A program made the position numbers and the translations under genes. Of a stretch of 64,000 nucleotides of DNA, positions 17,778 through 25,769 are shown in pieces; positions within the stretch are counted from its first letter, which is position 1, and each line of letters starts with the position of its first letter. The DNA comes from Mesorhizobium loti CJ3sym (GTDB lineage: Bacteria > Pseudomonadota > Alphaproteobacteria > Rhizobiales > Rhizobiaceae): the NCBI RefSeq assembly GCF_000472785.1, contig NZ_AXAL01000017.1, positions 62,001 to 126,000 of the forward strand, written 5' to 3'. The notes under the pieces were generated by a model. That model was given only the letters and a program-made list of their open reading frames with translations. It searched no databases and was not told the DNA's origin.

Positions 17778-18554
17778 ATGGTCCATTCCAAACGCCACGG
17801 CGAAATCCTGCGGCTGCTGCAGGAAGAGGGAACCGTCACCATCGCCAGTCTGGCCGACCGGCTGGGTGTTTCGCTCGAAACCGTGCGCCGCGACGTCAAG
17901 CCGCTTACCAGCGATGGCTCGGTGCTGAAGATGCATGGCGCCATCGGCCTGCCGTCGATGATCGGCGAAGCGCCGTTCGAACGACGCATGCGCGAGAATG
18001 CCGATGCCAAGCGCGTCATTGCCCGCATGGTCGCCGCCACCATCCGCGACGGTGAATCGGTCATGCTCGACACCGGCACCACGACCTCGTTCCTGGCGCG
18101 GGAACTGCTCGGTCACCGGCGCCTGACGGTTGTCACCAATTCATCCGACATCGCCCGCACGCTGGCCACCATCAACGGCAACAAGGTCTATATGGCCGGC
18201 GGCGAATTGCGCAGCGATTCAGGCGCTGCGTTCGGGGCTTCGGCCATCGACTTCGTCAGCCGCTTTTCGGTTAGCCATGCCATCATCTCCACCGGCGCCG
18301 TTGATGCGCTGGCGGGTGTCATGGACTATGATCTGGAAGAGGCCGAGTTCGCCCGCATGGTGCTGTCGCGCGGCCAGCGTTCTCTCGTCATCACCGATCA
18401 CACCAAGTTCGGCCGCCAGGGCCTGGTCCAGGTCTGCGGCTTCGGCGGTTTTTCCGAACTCGCCACAGACCAACCGCCGCCACGCGACATAGCCGCGGCT
18501 TTGGCGCAGGCAGGAGCGCGGGTCAGCATTGCCGGCGGCGAAGCCGGATTTTAG
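17778..18554 (+). CDS. DeoR/GlpR-family transcriptional regulator
   Basis: A 258-residue regulator with the DeoR winged helix at residues about 1-57 (RHGEILRLLQEEGTVTIASL and the recognition segment GVSLETVRRDVKPL) and a C-terminal ribose-5-phosphate-isomerase-like sensor domain (DTGTTTSFLARELL; ITDHTKFGRQG). DeoR sensors normally bind phosphorylated sugars or similar phosphate esters. The divergent kinase / FAD-GcvT pair is the likely target, and a phosphorylated product of the kinase is a plausible effector. GGGGAAACC precedes the ATG. Confidence 0.92.
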   Translation: MVHSKRHGEILRLLQEEGTVTIASLADRLGVSLETVRRDVKPLTSDGSVLKMHGAIGLPSMIGEAPFERRMRENADAKRVIARMVAATIRDGESVMLDTGTTTSFLARELLGHRRLTVVTNSSDIARTLATINGNKVYMAGGELRSDSGAAFGASAIDFVSRFSVSHAIISTGAVDALAGVMDYDLEEAEFARMVLSRGQRSLVITDHTKFGRQGLVQVCGFGGFSELATDQPPPRDIAAALAQAGARVSIAGGEAGF

Positions 18555-18636
18555 CCGAACACCGGTCATTGGTGGACGCACACGTCCGCGAAGATCCCGG
18601 CCGTTACGGCGAAGGCGATGTTGTGCACCGACAGGC

Positions 18637-19998
18637 CTATGCCGGCAAGGGGCGAAAACTCATCCGGAAGCAGGCGCCGCTTGGCTTACCGTCGAGGATC
18701 TCGATCCGCCCGCCATGCAGTTGCATGATTTCCTGCACGAGGTTGAGGCCGAGCCCGGCGCCGTGATCCTGTGGGCGCAGCCTGTAGAAGGGCTCGAAAA
18801 TGCGTTCCCGCTCGGTCGGCGGCACGCCGTCGCCTTCGTCCCGCACCTCGATGACGGCGGGCGCTGTGACGCTGACTGTGATCTTGCCATTGCGGCCGCC
18901 ATGCTCGATGGCGTTCTGGACGATGTTGGTCACGGCACGTTCGATCGCGGTGCGGTCGCCAGTTGCAAAAACCGTCTCTCTCTCAGGCTCGAACGACATC
19001 TCGTATCCGGCCGAGAATGCCATCGGTGCGAGGTCGACGATGACGCCGCGCGCGATCGCCACGAGGTCGACCTTTTCGAAAGGCGATGTCTGCCGGTCGA
19101 GGCGCTGTAGATCGAGCAGTTGGTCGGTCAGCGTCGAAAGCCGTGCTGCGTCCTGCAGCAGCCGTGCCCGCTCCGGTGTTGCCGGCAGCGAGGCCAGGCG
19201 CGTGTTGAGGATGGCGACCGGTGTTCGCAGTTCATGGGCGGCATCGGTCAGGAACCGCTTGTGACGCTCATAGCCTTTGTCGAGGCGCGCCAGGGCAGCG
19301 TTCACCGCTTTGACCAGCGGCGTCACTTCCTTCGGCACATCCTTGAGCGGCAGCTGTACGCCGCGCTGGTCGATGTCGATGCGCTCGGCCTCGGCGGCGG
19401 CATGGCCAAGGCCCGACAGCGCCCCGCGCACCACCCAGGGCGCCGCAAACAGCGTCGCCAGTGCCATCAGCCCGGCGAGCGGCAATATGCCTTGCAGAAA
19501 GAATTGCGGTGCCTGCCCGAGCAGGCGCAGCAGCGAAAGTCCGCCCTTGGTGCCGGTGAAGATCTGGACATTGCCGGCCGCCGTGTCGGTCCAGCGGATC
19601 TTCGCATCCGGTGGCGCGCTCTCGCCGATGGATTTGTCGATACGCGCGTCGCTGATGGTGTCCAGCAACCCGGCGAAGGGCTGGAAGATGGTCGGCACCG
19701 TGCCTTCCCTTAGCCACTGCCCCTGCTTGTCGCGGATGATGAACCAGAGGTCCGGGACCCCGGCGCGCAGCTTCGTCAGATCGGGGGTCTCGCGCAAGGT
19801 AAGCTCGCCGCCTGCGTCGCGCGCCACCGCATCCGCCAGCACGTCCATCGTGCCGTCCTCATAGTCGTGCGGAATGAGGCCGGTGGCCAGCATGGCGCCG
19901 AGAATGCCGACGATGATCAGCGTCAGCATCGCGCACTGCAGCAAGGCAATGCGCAGCACCAGGCTCCATTTGAGAGAGCGCGGACGTTTGAGGGTCAT
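18637..19998 (-). CDS. Two-component sensor histidine kinase
   Basis: A 453-residue inner-membrane kinase: transmembrane helix at about residues 13-40, a periplasmic sensor of about 125 residues, a second helix at about 168-190, a HAMP-like linker, the phosphorylated His in the H-box (FLTDAAHELRTPVAIL), then N-box (NIVQNAIEH) and G-boxes (DEGDGV, GAGLGLNLV). Its ATG overlaps the response-regulator stop by four bases, so they form one unit. The signal is unknown; the layout resembles QseC/TctE-type kinases. It is convergent with the DeoR gene. Confidence 0.93.
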   Translation of the reverse strand: MTLKRPRSLKWSLVLRIALLQCAMLTLIIVGILGAMLATGLIPHDYEDGTMDVLADAVARDAGGELTLRETPDLTKLRAGVPDLWFIIRDKQGQWLREGTVPTIFQPFAGLLDTISDARIDKSIGESAPPDAKIRWTDTAAGNVQIFTGTKGGLSLLRLLGQAPQFFLQGILPLAGLMALATLFAAPWVVRGALSGLGHAAAEAERIDIDQRGVQLPLKDVPKEVTPLVKAVNAALARLDKGYERHKRFLTDAAHELRTPVAILNTRLASLPATPERARLLQDAARLSTLTDQLLDLQRLDRQTSPFEKVDLVAIARGVIVDLAPMAFSAGYEMSFEPERETVFATGDRTAIERAVTNIVQNAIEHGGRNGKITVSVTAPAVIEVRDEGDGVPPTERERIFEPFYRLRPQDHGAGLGLNLVQEIMQLHGGRIEILDGKPSGACFRMSFRPLPA

Positions 19999-20663
19999 GT
20001 TGTCTCGCGCAGGAGATAGCCGACGCCGCGAATGCCGTTGATCGTCACACCGGCATCGGCGAGCTTGCGGCGCAGGCGCGAGACATGGGTGTCGAGCGCG
20101 TTGGACTGGATCTCGTCGTCGAGGCCGAAGACGGCCTCCATCAGCGCCTCGCGCTGCACCATGCGGCCGGTGCGCCGCATCAGTGCCTCCAGCACCAGCA
20201 GTTCGCGCCTTGGCAGGCTGAGCGGCTCGGCACGGATCGACGCCTCGCGGTGTCCGACATCGAGCACCAGATGGCCGGCGCGGATGAATTGCGACTGCAG
20301 CGGTGCTGGGCGCCGCAGCAGTGCACGCAAGCGGGCCAGCAGTTCCTCGAAGGCGAAGGGCTTGGCCAGATAATCGTCCGCGCCCATGTCCAGCCCGTCG
20401 ACCTTGTCGGCCGTGTCGCCCTTCGCCGTCAGCACCAGCACGGGCGTGGTGTTCTTCGTCGAGCGCAATCTCGGCACCAGCGATAGCCCGTCGCCATCCG
20501 GCAACTGACGGTCGAGCAGGATGGCGTCATAGCTGTCGACAGCAATGAAACCCTCCGCCTCCAGCAATGTGCCGGCGTGGTCAACCACCATGTCATGGCG
20601 TTTCAGCGCTGCACGCAACGCCGAGACCATTTCGGGTTCGTCTTCGACCAGCAAGATGCGCAT
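19995..20663 (-). CDS. OmpR-family response regulator
   Basis: A 222-residue regulator with a receiver domain (acidic pocket VEDEPE at residues 6-11, phospho-acceptor Asp51 in ILLDRQLPDG, Lys in VLTAKGD) and an OmpR/PhoB-type winged helix C-terminal domain (DDEIQSNALDTHVSRLRRKL, GIRGVGYLL). It is the first gene of the pair with the histidine kinase. Target genes are unknown; the divergent PmtA-like / DedA pair is the closest candidate. Confidence 0.94.
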   Translation of the reverse strand: MRILLVEDEPEMVSALRAALKRHDMVVDHAGTLLEAEGFIAVDSYDAILLDRQLPDGDGLSLVPRLRSTKNTTPVLVLTAKGDTADKVDGLDMGADDYLAKPFAFEELLARLRALLRRPAPLQSQFIRAGHLVLDVGHREASIRAEPLSLPRRELLVLEALMRRTGRMVQREALMEAVFGLDDEIQSNALDTHVSRLRRKLADAGVTINGIRGVGYLLRETT

Positions 20664-20850
20664 CCACTATCCCCGGGTAACGACATTTCTTCAGGCGCTA
20701 CCGCGCCAACATTGCGCAAACATGGCAAAGCTGAACGGCCCGGGGCCGACAAGGTCTTTCTTTTCATCCGCCATATCGCGCAATGTTTATGCAATCCAGT
20801 CACGGCAAACAGCGCCGGTCGGCACGAACCGCCCTTGCCGGCATCAAGGC

Positions 20851-20885
20851 GTCGGGCCCGAATAAGCAACAGGTTCGGGCCCGGC
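20851..20885. other. GC-rich hairpin in divergent intergenic region
   Basis: Perfect 10-base arms CGGGCCCGAA (20853-20862) and TTCGGGCCCG (20874-20883) enclose an 11-base loop, with two further possible pairs outside. It lies 66 bases before the PmtA-like start in the 287-base gap between response regulator and methyltransferase genes. It has no T-run and could be a leader hairpin or a binding site. Confidence 0.4.
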
Positions 20886-20950
20886 GCTGAAACGAAATCA
20901 ACTGGCCACCCCGAACCGGTTGGCATGCAGTGTGCGGGATTGAGGTTGTT

Positions 20951-21550
20951 ATGCCTGCAAATGATGCCCTGTCTTTTCTCGTCGCGTGGACCGTGGCGCC
21001 GTTCAGAATTGGCTCCGTCACGCCGTCCAGCTCCAGTCTTGCGGCTTTGATGACGCGCGACATCGGCCCCGGGACAGGTCCCGTACTGGAGCTCGGTCCT
21101 GGAACCGGCCCATTCACACGGGCACTGCTGTCACGCGGGGTGAGGGAGGAGGATTTGACGCTGATCGATTCTGATCCGGATTTTGCAGCGCTGCTCATGC
21201 GTCGCTTCCCTGCCGCCCGGATTTTCGAAATGGATGCCGCCGGTCTGCGCCATCTGTCGCTATTCCCCGGGCCGGTGGTTGGTGCCGCCGTCAGCGGGCT
21301 GCCCTTCCGCCTGATTTCGCCGCGCAAGACGCTTGCCATTCTTGAAGGCGTCTTCGCAAACCTGCGCCCGGGTGGGGCGCTCTATCAATTCACGCTTGGC
21401 AGGCGCTGCCCGTTCGACCAGTCGCTGCTCGACCGGCTCGATCTCGAGGCCACGCGGGTCGGTCATACCTTCCGCAACTTCCCGCCGGCGACTGTCTATC
21501 GCATCGCCAGGATCAAGACGGTCAGGTCCTACGATTGGCGCTTCGCATGA
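20951..21550 (+). CDS. PmtA-like phospholipid N-methyltransferase family protein
   Basis: A 199-residue SAM-dependent methyltransferase in the style of rhizobial PmtA, which methylates phosphatidylethanolamine towards phosphatidylcholine: short N-terminal amphipathic segment (LSFLVAWTVAPFRIGSVTPSS), motif I VLELGPGTGPFTRALL, and SGLPFRL in place of the catalytic-loop region. The ATG at 20951 has GAGG 5 bases upstream; an in-frame start at 20930 is possible. It overlaps the DedA gene by four bases. Whether it makes phosphatidylcholine or modifies another lipid is inference. Confidence 0.78.
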   Translation: MPANDALSFLVAWTVAPFRIGSVTPSSSSLAALMTRDIGPGTGPVLELGPGTGPFTRALLSRGVREEDLTLIDSDPDFAALLMRRFPAARIFEMDAAGLRHLSLFPGPVVGAAVSGLPFRLISPRKTLAILEGVFANLRPGGALYQFTLGRRCPFDQSLLDRLDLEATRVGHTFRNFPPATVYRIARIKTVRSYDWRFA

Positions 21551-22164
21551 CGGGCCCGCTGGCGGCCGTTCTCGGCTTCGGTCTGTTCGGCGTCTTCTGC
21601 CTCGCCTTCACCGAAAAGATCCTGCCGGTCCCGCCGTCGCATGTCTTGCTGCTGTTCCTCGGCATGACGGCGGCGCCTGATAGCGCGCCACTGGCGATCC
21701 TGCTGGCGGTGACAACGCTTGCCTCCTTCTCCGGCTGCCTTGCCTGGTATGGGGTTGGCCGCCGGATCGGATTTGACCGTGCCGACCGGCTGATCGAACG
21801 TGTCGGCAGATATGTCTTCCTGCGCCCCGCAACCTACCGCAAGCTTGGTCAGGCCTATCGCCGCAATCATGTCCGGGTGTCCCTGCTGGCGCAGTTCATC
21901 CCGACCGTGCGCAATTACCTGCCGATTGCGGCCGGCGCGCTTTGCCTGCCAGCTCTGCCCTTCGCGATCGCGACGCTGCTCGGCGCCACCATCTGGAATG
22001 CGGTGTTTCTGCTGACCGGATATCTCCTGCGTGGCAGCGGTCAGGACACTTTCACGATAGGCTTGCGCATCATCGTCATCGTCGTGGCGCTGGAGACGGC
22101 CTTCATGCTGGCATTGCGCTATGGCCCTGCATGCCGGCGGCGCATCAAGCTGGTGCTCGGCTAA
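21547..22164 (+). CDS. DedA/VTT-family membrane protein
   Basis: A 205-residue inner-membrane protein of the DedA (VTT / SNARE-associated) superfamily with about five hydrophobic segments. The family Pro/Arg-containing loop is visible as LLAQFIPTVRNYLPIAAGALCLP (around residues 114-136). DedA proteins are linked to lipid-carrier and phospholipid translocation. The ATG overlaps the stop of the PmtA-like gene (ATGA), which argues for joint translation and a shared lipid role. Confidence 0.88.
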   Translation: MTGPLAAVLGFGLFGVFCLAFTEKILPVPPSHVLLLFLGMTAAPDSAPLAILLAVTTLASFSGCLAWYGVGRRIGFDRADRLIERVGRYVFLRPATYRKLGQAYRRNHVRVSLLAQFIPTVRNYLPIAAGALCLPALPFAIATLLGATIWNAVFLLTGYLLRGSGQDTFTIGLRIIVIVVALETAFMLALRYGPACRRRIKLVLG

Positions 22165-22244
22165 ACGGGCGGGGATGTTGGCCGTCGTGGGATAAGCTCC
22201 GTCGTCGGCTTTCCTTCGCTCGGTCGCCGGTGTTTAGTCCGGCC

Positions 22245-23156
22245 ATGGCCTTTACCATCCGCCAGTTGCAGTTCTTCATCGCCGTCGCCGAGCAAGGCAC
22301 GGTGTTGGGCGCGGCGCAAAACCTCTCCATTTCGCAATCGTCGGTCACCGAGGCGATCAAGGAGCTCGAAAGCGATCTCGGCGTCGAACTGTTCGAGCGC
22401 CATCCGCGTGGCCTCAACATCACCCACAAGGGCCATCAGTTCCTGCGCCACGCGACCAAGATCCTCGCCGACGTTTCCGACGCGCGCCGCTCTTTTTCCG
22501 GCGAGCAGGCTGTGGCAGGTGGGCGGCTGCAGCTTGGCGTCACCTCGCTGGTCGCCGGCTATGTGCTGTCGGATCTGCTTGCCCGCTACCGCCGCGCCTA
22601 TCCGGGCGTCGAGGTCTCGGCCATCGAGGACAATGGCGACTACCTTGAACATCTCCTGATCGGCGGCAAGCTCGATATTGCCGTCATGGTCACCTCCAAT
22701 TTGCGCGACCGTACAGCACTGCAATCGGAAATCCTCGAGGTCTCGGCCTACCGCCTGTGGCTGCCGCTTGGCCATTCGCTTGCCGGCGCCGATATCATCG
22801 GCATTGGCGACATCGCCGGCGAACCGCTGATCATGCTCACCGTCGACGAGATCGAGGAGAACACGGGAAAACTGCTGGCGGCGATCGGCGCCAAGCCGCA
22901 TGTCGCCTTCCGCACCCGCTCGGTCGAGGCTGTGCGCAGTCTAGTGGCCACTGGTGCCGGCGTGGCGCTTTTGCCCGACCTTGTCTACCGGCCGTGGTCG
23001 CTGGAAGGCGACCGCATCGAATCGCGGGATATTTCGGGCTCCTTGCCCGTGGTGCAAGTCGGTATGGTGTGGCGACGCGGCTCCGGCCTGCCGCAGGCGG
23101 CGCGTGATTTCGTCGGCCTTGCCCAGTCGCAGCGGACGGTCCGTCAACGCCCCTGA
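22245..23156 (+). CDS. LysR-family transcriptional regulator
   Basis: A 303-residue LysR regulator: N-terminal helix-turn-helix (FFIAVAEQGTVLGAAQNLSI, then QSSVTEAIKELESDLGVELFER) and the two-lobed effector domain beginning near residue 90. The ATG at 22245 gives the standard LysR N-terminus. It lies just upstream of, and in the same direction as, the ydcS-type putrescine operon, which in E. coli has a MocR-type regulator (YdcR) instead. A likely LysR site is present in the gap (23173-23189), so it probably controls that operon. Confidence 0.92.
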   Translation: MAFTIRQLQFFIAVAEQGTVLGAAQNLSISQSSVTEAIKELESDLGVELFERHPRGLNITHKGHQFLRHATKILADVSDARRSFSGEQAVAGGRLQLGVTSLVAGYVLSDLLARYRRAYPGVEVSAIEDNGDYLEHLLIGGKLDIAVMVTSNLRDRTALQSEILEVSAYRLWLPLGHSLAGADIIGIGDIAGEPLIMLTVDEIEENTGKLLAAIGAKPHVAFRTRSVEAVRSLVATGAGVALLPDLVYRPWSLEGDRIESRDISGSLPVVQVGMVWRRGSGLPQAARDFVGLAQSQRTVRQRP

Positions 23157-23172
23157 CCGAGCAGTGCTGATC

Positions 23173-23189
23173 TATCGGAAAAACCGATA
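23173..23189. promoter_or_regulatory. Probable LysR-type binding site before ydcS
   Basis: TATCGG (23173-23178) and CCGATA (23184-23189) are perfect inverted copies around five A residues, and the site fits the LysR T-N11-A rule (T at 23175, A at 23187). It lies just after the LysR gene and about 185 bases before ydcS. Confidence 0.6.
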
Positions 23190-23372
23190 TCGCCTTTCTG
23201 ATAAATGAATTTGCGAAACCGGAATTTTCCAAGCACCTTCGCTTCCAGGAACCAAAGCCGCCAGCAGAGCGGCATCAAGTCCACAGGACGAACTGACAGT
23301 TTTTCAGTCCGCGTGTGATCTGGCGAAAACCGGAGCGGTTTCGGGATCATCCGCCAAAATGGGAGATCGATG

Positions 23373-24527
23373 ATGAATTCATTCCTGAAGTCATGCACGG
23401 CGCTGACGGTCGCGCTGACCTTCTCCGGTCAGGCCATTGCTCAGGTCAAGGAACTCGGCAAGGGCGAAGGCCAGGTCAACATCGTTGCCTGGCCGGGCTA
23501 TATCGAGCGCGGTGAGACCGACAAGGGCTACGACTGGGTCACTGCCTTCGAAAAGGAGAGCGGCTGCAAGGTCAACGTCAAGACCGCCAACACATCGGAC
23601 GAGATGGTCTCGCTGATGAATGAGGGCGGCTTCGACCTTGTCACGGCTTCAGGCGACGCCTCGCTGCGCCTCGTTGCCGGCAAGCGCGTTCAGCCGATCA
23701 ATACCGATCTCATCCCGAGCTGGAAGAATGTCGACGACCGACTGAAGGACGCGCCCTGGTTCACCGTCGACAAGGTGCATTATGGCGTCCCCTACCAGTG
23801 GGGTCCAAATATCCTGATGTACAACACCGAGGTGTTCAAGGAAGCGCCCAAGAGCTGGAACGTCGTCTTCGAGGAGATGAACCTGCCGGACGGAAAATCC
23901 AACAAGGGCCGCGTCCAGGCCTATGACGGGCCGATCCATATAGCGGACGCCGCCAACTACCTGATGTTCCACAAGCCGGAACTCGGCATCAAGGACCCCT
24001 ACGAACTGAACGAGGCCCAGTACAAGGCAGCACTCGACCTGTTGCGCGTCCAGCGCACGCTGGTCGGCCGCTACTGGCATGACGCCGCCATCCAGGTTGA
24101 TGATTTCCAGAATGAAGGCGTCGTCGCGTCAGGTTCGTGGCCCTATCAGGTCAACACGCTGGTCGCCGCCAAGAAGCCGGTTGCCTCGACCGTGCCGGAA
24201 GAAGGCGTCACCGGCTGGGCCGACACCACCATGATGGAGGCTGATGCCGCCAACCCCAACTGCGCTTACAAGTGGCTTGAACACTCGCTGTCCCCGAAGG
24301 TGCAAGGCGACGTCTCGGCCTGGTTCGGATCGCTCCCCGTGGTTCCCGCCGCCTGCAAGGGCAATGAATTGCTCGGCGAGGAAGGCTGCAAGACCAACGG
24401 CTACGACAATTTCGACAAGATCAAGTTCTGGAAGACGCCAGTCTCGAAGTGCGTCACCCAGAACGACCAGTGCGTGCCCTACTACCGCTGGGTGTCGGAC
24501 TATATCGGCGTCATCGGCGGGCGGTAA
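23373..24527 (+). CDS. ydcS: Periplasmic binding protein of putrescine/polyamine ABC importer (YdcS-like)
   Basis: A 384-residue exported solute-binding protein: N-terminal signal peptide ending near SGQAIA (about residue 23), then IVAWPGYIERGETDK and YDWVTAFEKESGCKVNVKTA, a pattern that matches E. coli YdcS closely along the whole length (DLVTASGDASLRL, PYQWGPNILMYNT, SSKVQGD-type C-terminal region). It would capture putrescine or a related polyamine in the periplasm. The ATG at 23373 is preferred over 23370 because GGGAG is then 7 bases away. It heads the same gene order as E. coli ydcSTUV-patD. Confidence 0.92.
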   Translation: MNSFLKSCTALTVALTFSGQAIAQVKELGKGEGQVNIVAWPGYIERGETDKGYDWVTAFEKESGCKVNVKTANTSDEMVSLMNEGGFDLVTASGDASLRLVAGKRVQPINTDLIPSWKNVDDRLKDAPWFTVDKVHYGVPYQWGPNILMYNTEVFKEAPKSWNVVFEEMNLPDGKSNKGRVQAYDGPIHIADAANYLMFHKPELGIKDPYELNEAQYKAALDLLRVQRTLVGRYWHDAAIQVDDFQNEGVVASGSWPYQVNTLVAAKKPVASTVPEEGVTGWADTTMMEADAANPNCAYKWLEHSLSPKVQGDVSAWFGSLPVVPAACKGNELLGEEGCKTNGYDNFDKIKFWKTPVSKCVTQNDQCVPYYRWVSDYIGVIGGR

Positions 24528-24550
24528 TTGCGCTTTACTGAGAACTTGGC

Positions 24551-24726
24551 GCTGCCCTCATTGTCCTTCCGGACATTTCTCCCCGTATAGAGACGGGGAG
24601 AAAGACGCTGTTATCAATGGCTTCGCCAACCAACAACGTTGCAGAATAAGCGCCAACATCGCGACCAGCTTGCTTCTCCCCGTCACTATACGGGGAGAAG
24701 GTGCCGGCAGGCGGATGAGGGGCAGC
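24551..24726. repeat. Inverted intergenic repeat, rhizobial RIME-like, inside the ydc operon
   Basis: Outer arms GCTGCCCTCAT (24551-24561) and ATGAGGGGCAGC (24715-24726) enclose two mini-hairpins with CTTCTCCCCGT / ACGGGGAGAAG sequences. It fills most of the 243-base gap between ydcS and ydcT. Related elements are at 4262 and 7953. Its place inside an operon suggests it may lower expression of the downstream transporter genes relative to the binding protein. Confidence 0.8.
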
Positions 24727-24770
24727 ACAGACGCTTCAATTGAAGAGCCTGGCACATTGCAGGACAACCC

Positions 24771-25769
24771 ATGACCTCCGCCGTCTCCTTCCAGAAAGTC
24801 TCGCGCCATTTCGGCAGCGTTCGCGCTGTCGACGCTGTCGATCTCGACATTACGCCGCGCGAGTTCTTCGCCATGCTCGGGCCATCCGGGTCCGGCAAGA
24901 CGACATGCCTGCGTCTCATCGCCGGCTTCGAGCAGCCTACATCAGGTTCGATCTCCATCTTCGGCGAACGCGCCGAGGGCGTGCCGCCCTATCGCCGCAA
25001 CGTCAACACCGTGTTCCAGGATTACGCGCTGTTCCCGCATCTCAATGTGCTGGACAACGTCGCCTACGGGCTGATGGTCAAGGGCGTCGGCAAGGCCGAA
25101 CGGCACAAGGCGGCGGAGGAAGCGCTGTCGCTGGTGCGATTGCCCGGCTATGGCGCCCGCCGGCCCGGCCAGCTTTCCGGCGGCCAGCGCCAGCGCGTCG
25201 CGTTGGCCCGCGCTCTGGTCAACCAGCCCAAGGTGCTGTTGCTCGACGAGCCGCTCGGCGCGCTCGACCTCAAATTGCGCGAGAACATGCAGGAAGAGTT
25301 GAAATCGCTGCAGAAGGCGCTCGGCATCACCTTCGTCTTTGTTACCCACGACCAGGGCGAGGCGCTGTCCATGGCCGACCGCGTCGCCGTCTTCAACGAC
25401 GGCAAGATCATGCAGATCGGCACACCGGAGGATATCTATCAGCGGCCGAAAACCCGCTTCGTCGCCGATTTCGTCGGCTCCTCCAACGTGCTGCCGCCGG
25501 ACTTCGTCCAGCGCTATTCCGGCCAGCATCGCTGGGCAAGCCTGCGCCCCGAATCCATTCGCGTCGGCCGCGCCGCAAGCGGCGAAGGCGTTGCCGCCCG
25601 CCTCGTCTCGACCAACTATCTCGGCGCCACGACAAAACTGGCGCTCGATGCCGATGGCTTGAAACTGCATGCCATCGTGCCGGCCGGCACCGCGCTGCCC
25701 GTGGAGGGCGAGGCGGTCGTGCTCACCTTCAACCGCGAGCACCTGCATCTGATGGACGAGCCGGCATGA
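24771..25769 (+). CDS. ydcT: Polyamine ABC importer ATPase (YdcT/PotA-like)
   Basis: A 332-residue cytoplasmic ATPase: Walker A GPSGSGKTT, signature QLSGGQRQRVALAR, Walker B VLLLDEPLGALD, switch His in VTHDQGEA, followed by the C-terminal TOBE regulatory domain from about residue 240. This is the PotA type used for spermidine/putrescine import. AGGAC precedes the ATG. It follows ydcS after the inserted repeat and overlaps the first permease gene by four bases. Confidence 0.94.
   Translation: MTSAVSFQKVSRHFGSVRAVDAVDLDITPREFFAMLGPSGSGKTTCLRLIAGFEQPTSGSISIFGERAEGVPPYRRNVNTVFQDYALFPHLNVLDNVAYGLMVKGVGKAERHKAAEEALSLVRLPGYGARRPGQLSGGQRQRVALARALVNQPKVLLLDEPLGALDLKLRENMQEELKSLQKALGITFVFVTHDQGEALSMADRVAVFNDGKIMQIGTPEDIYQRPKTRFVADFVGSSNVLPPDFVQRYSGQHRWASLRPESIRVGRAASGEGVAARLVSTNYLGATTKLALDADGLKLHAIVPAGTALPVEGEAVVLTFNREHLHLMDEPA

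Noticed and set aside
24740..25765. A long in-frame upstream extension of the first polyamine permease
   Set aside because: The extension lies over the ATPase gene in another frame and is Arg/Pro-rich nonsense. The ATG at 25766 with ATGA overlap is the natural start.
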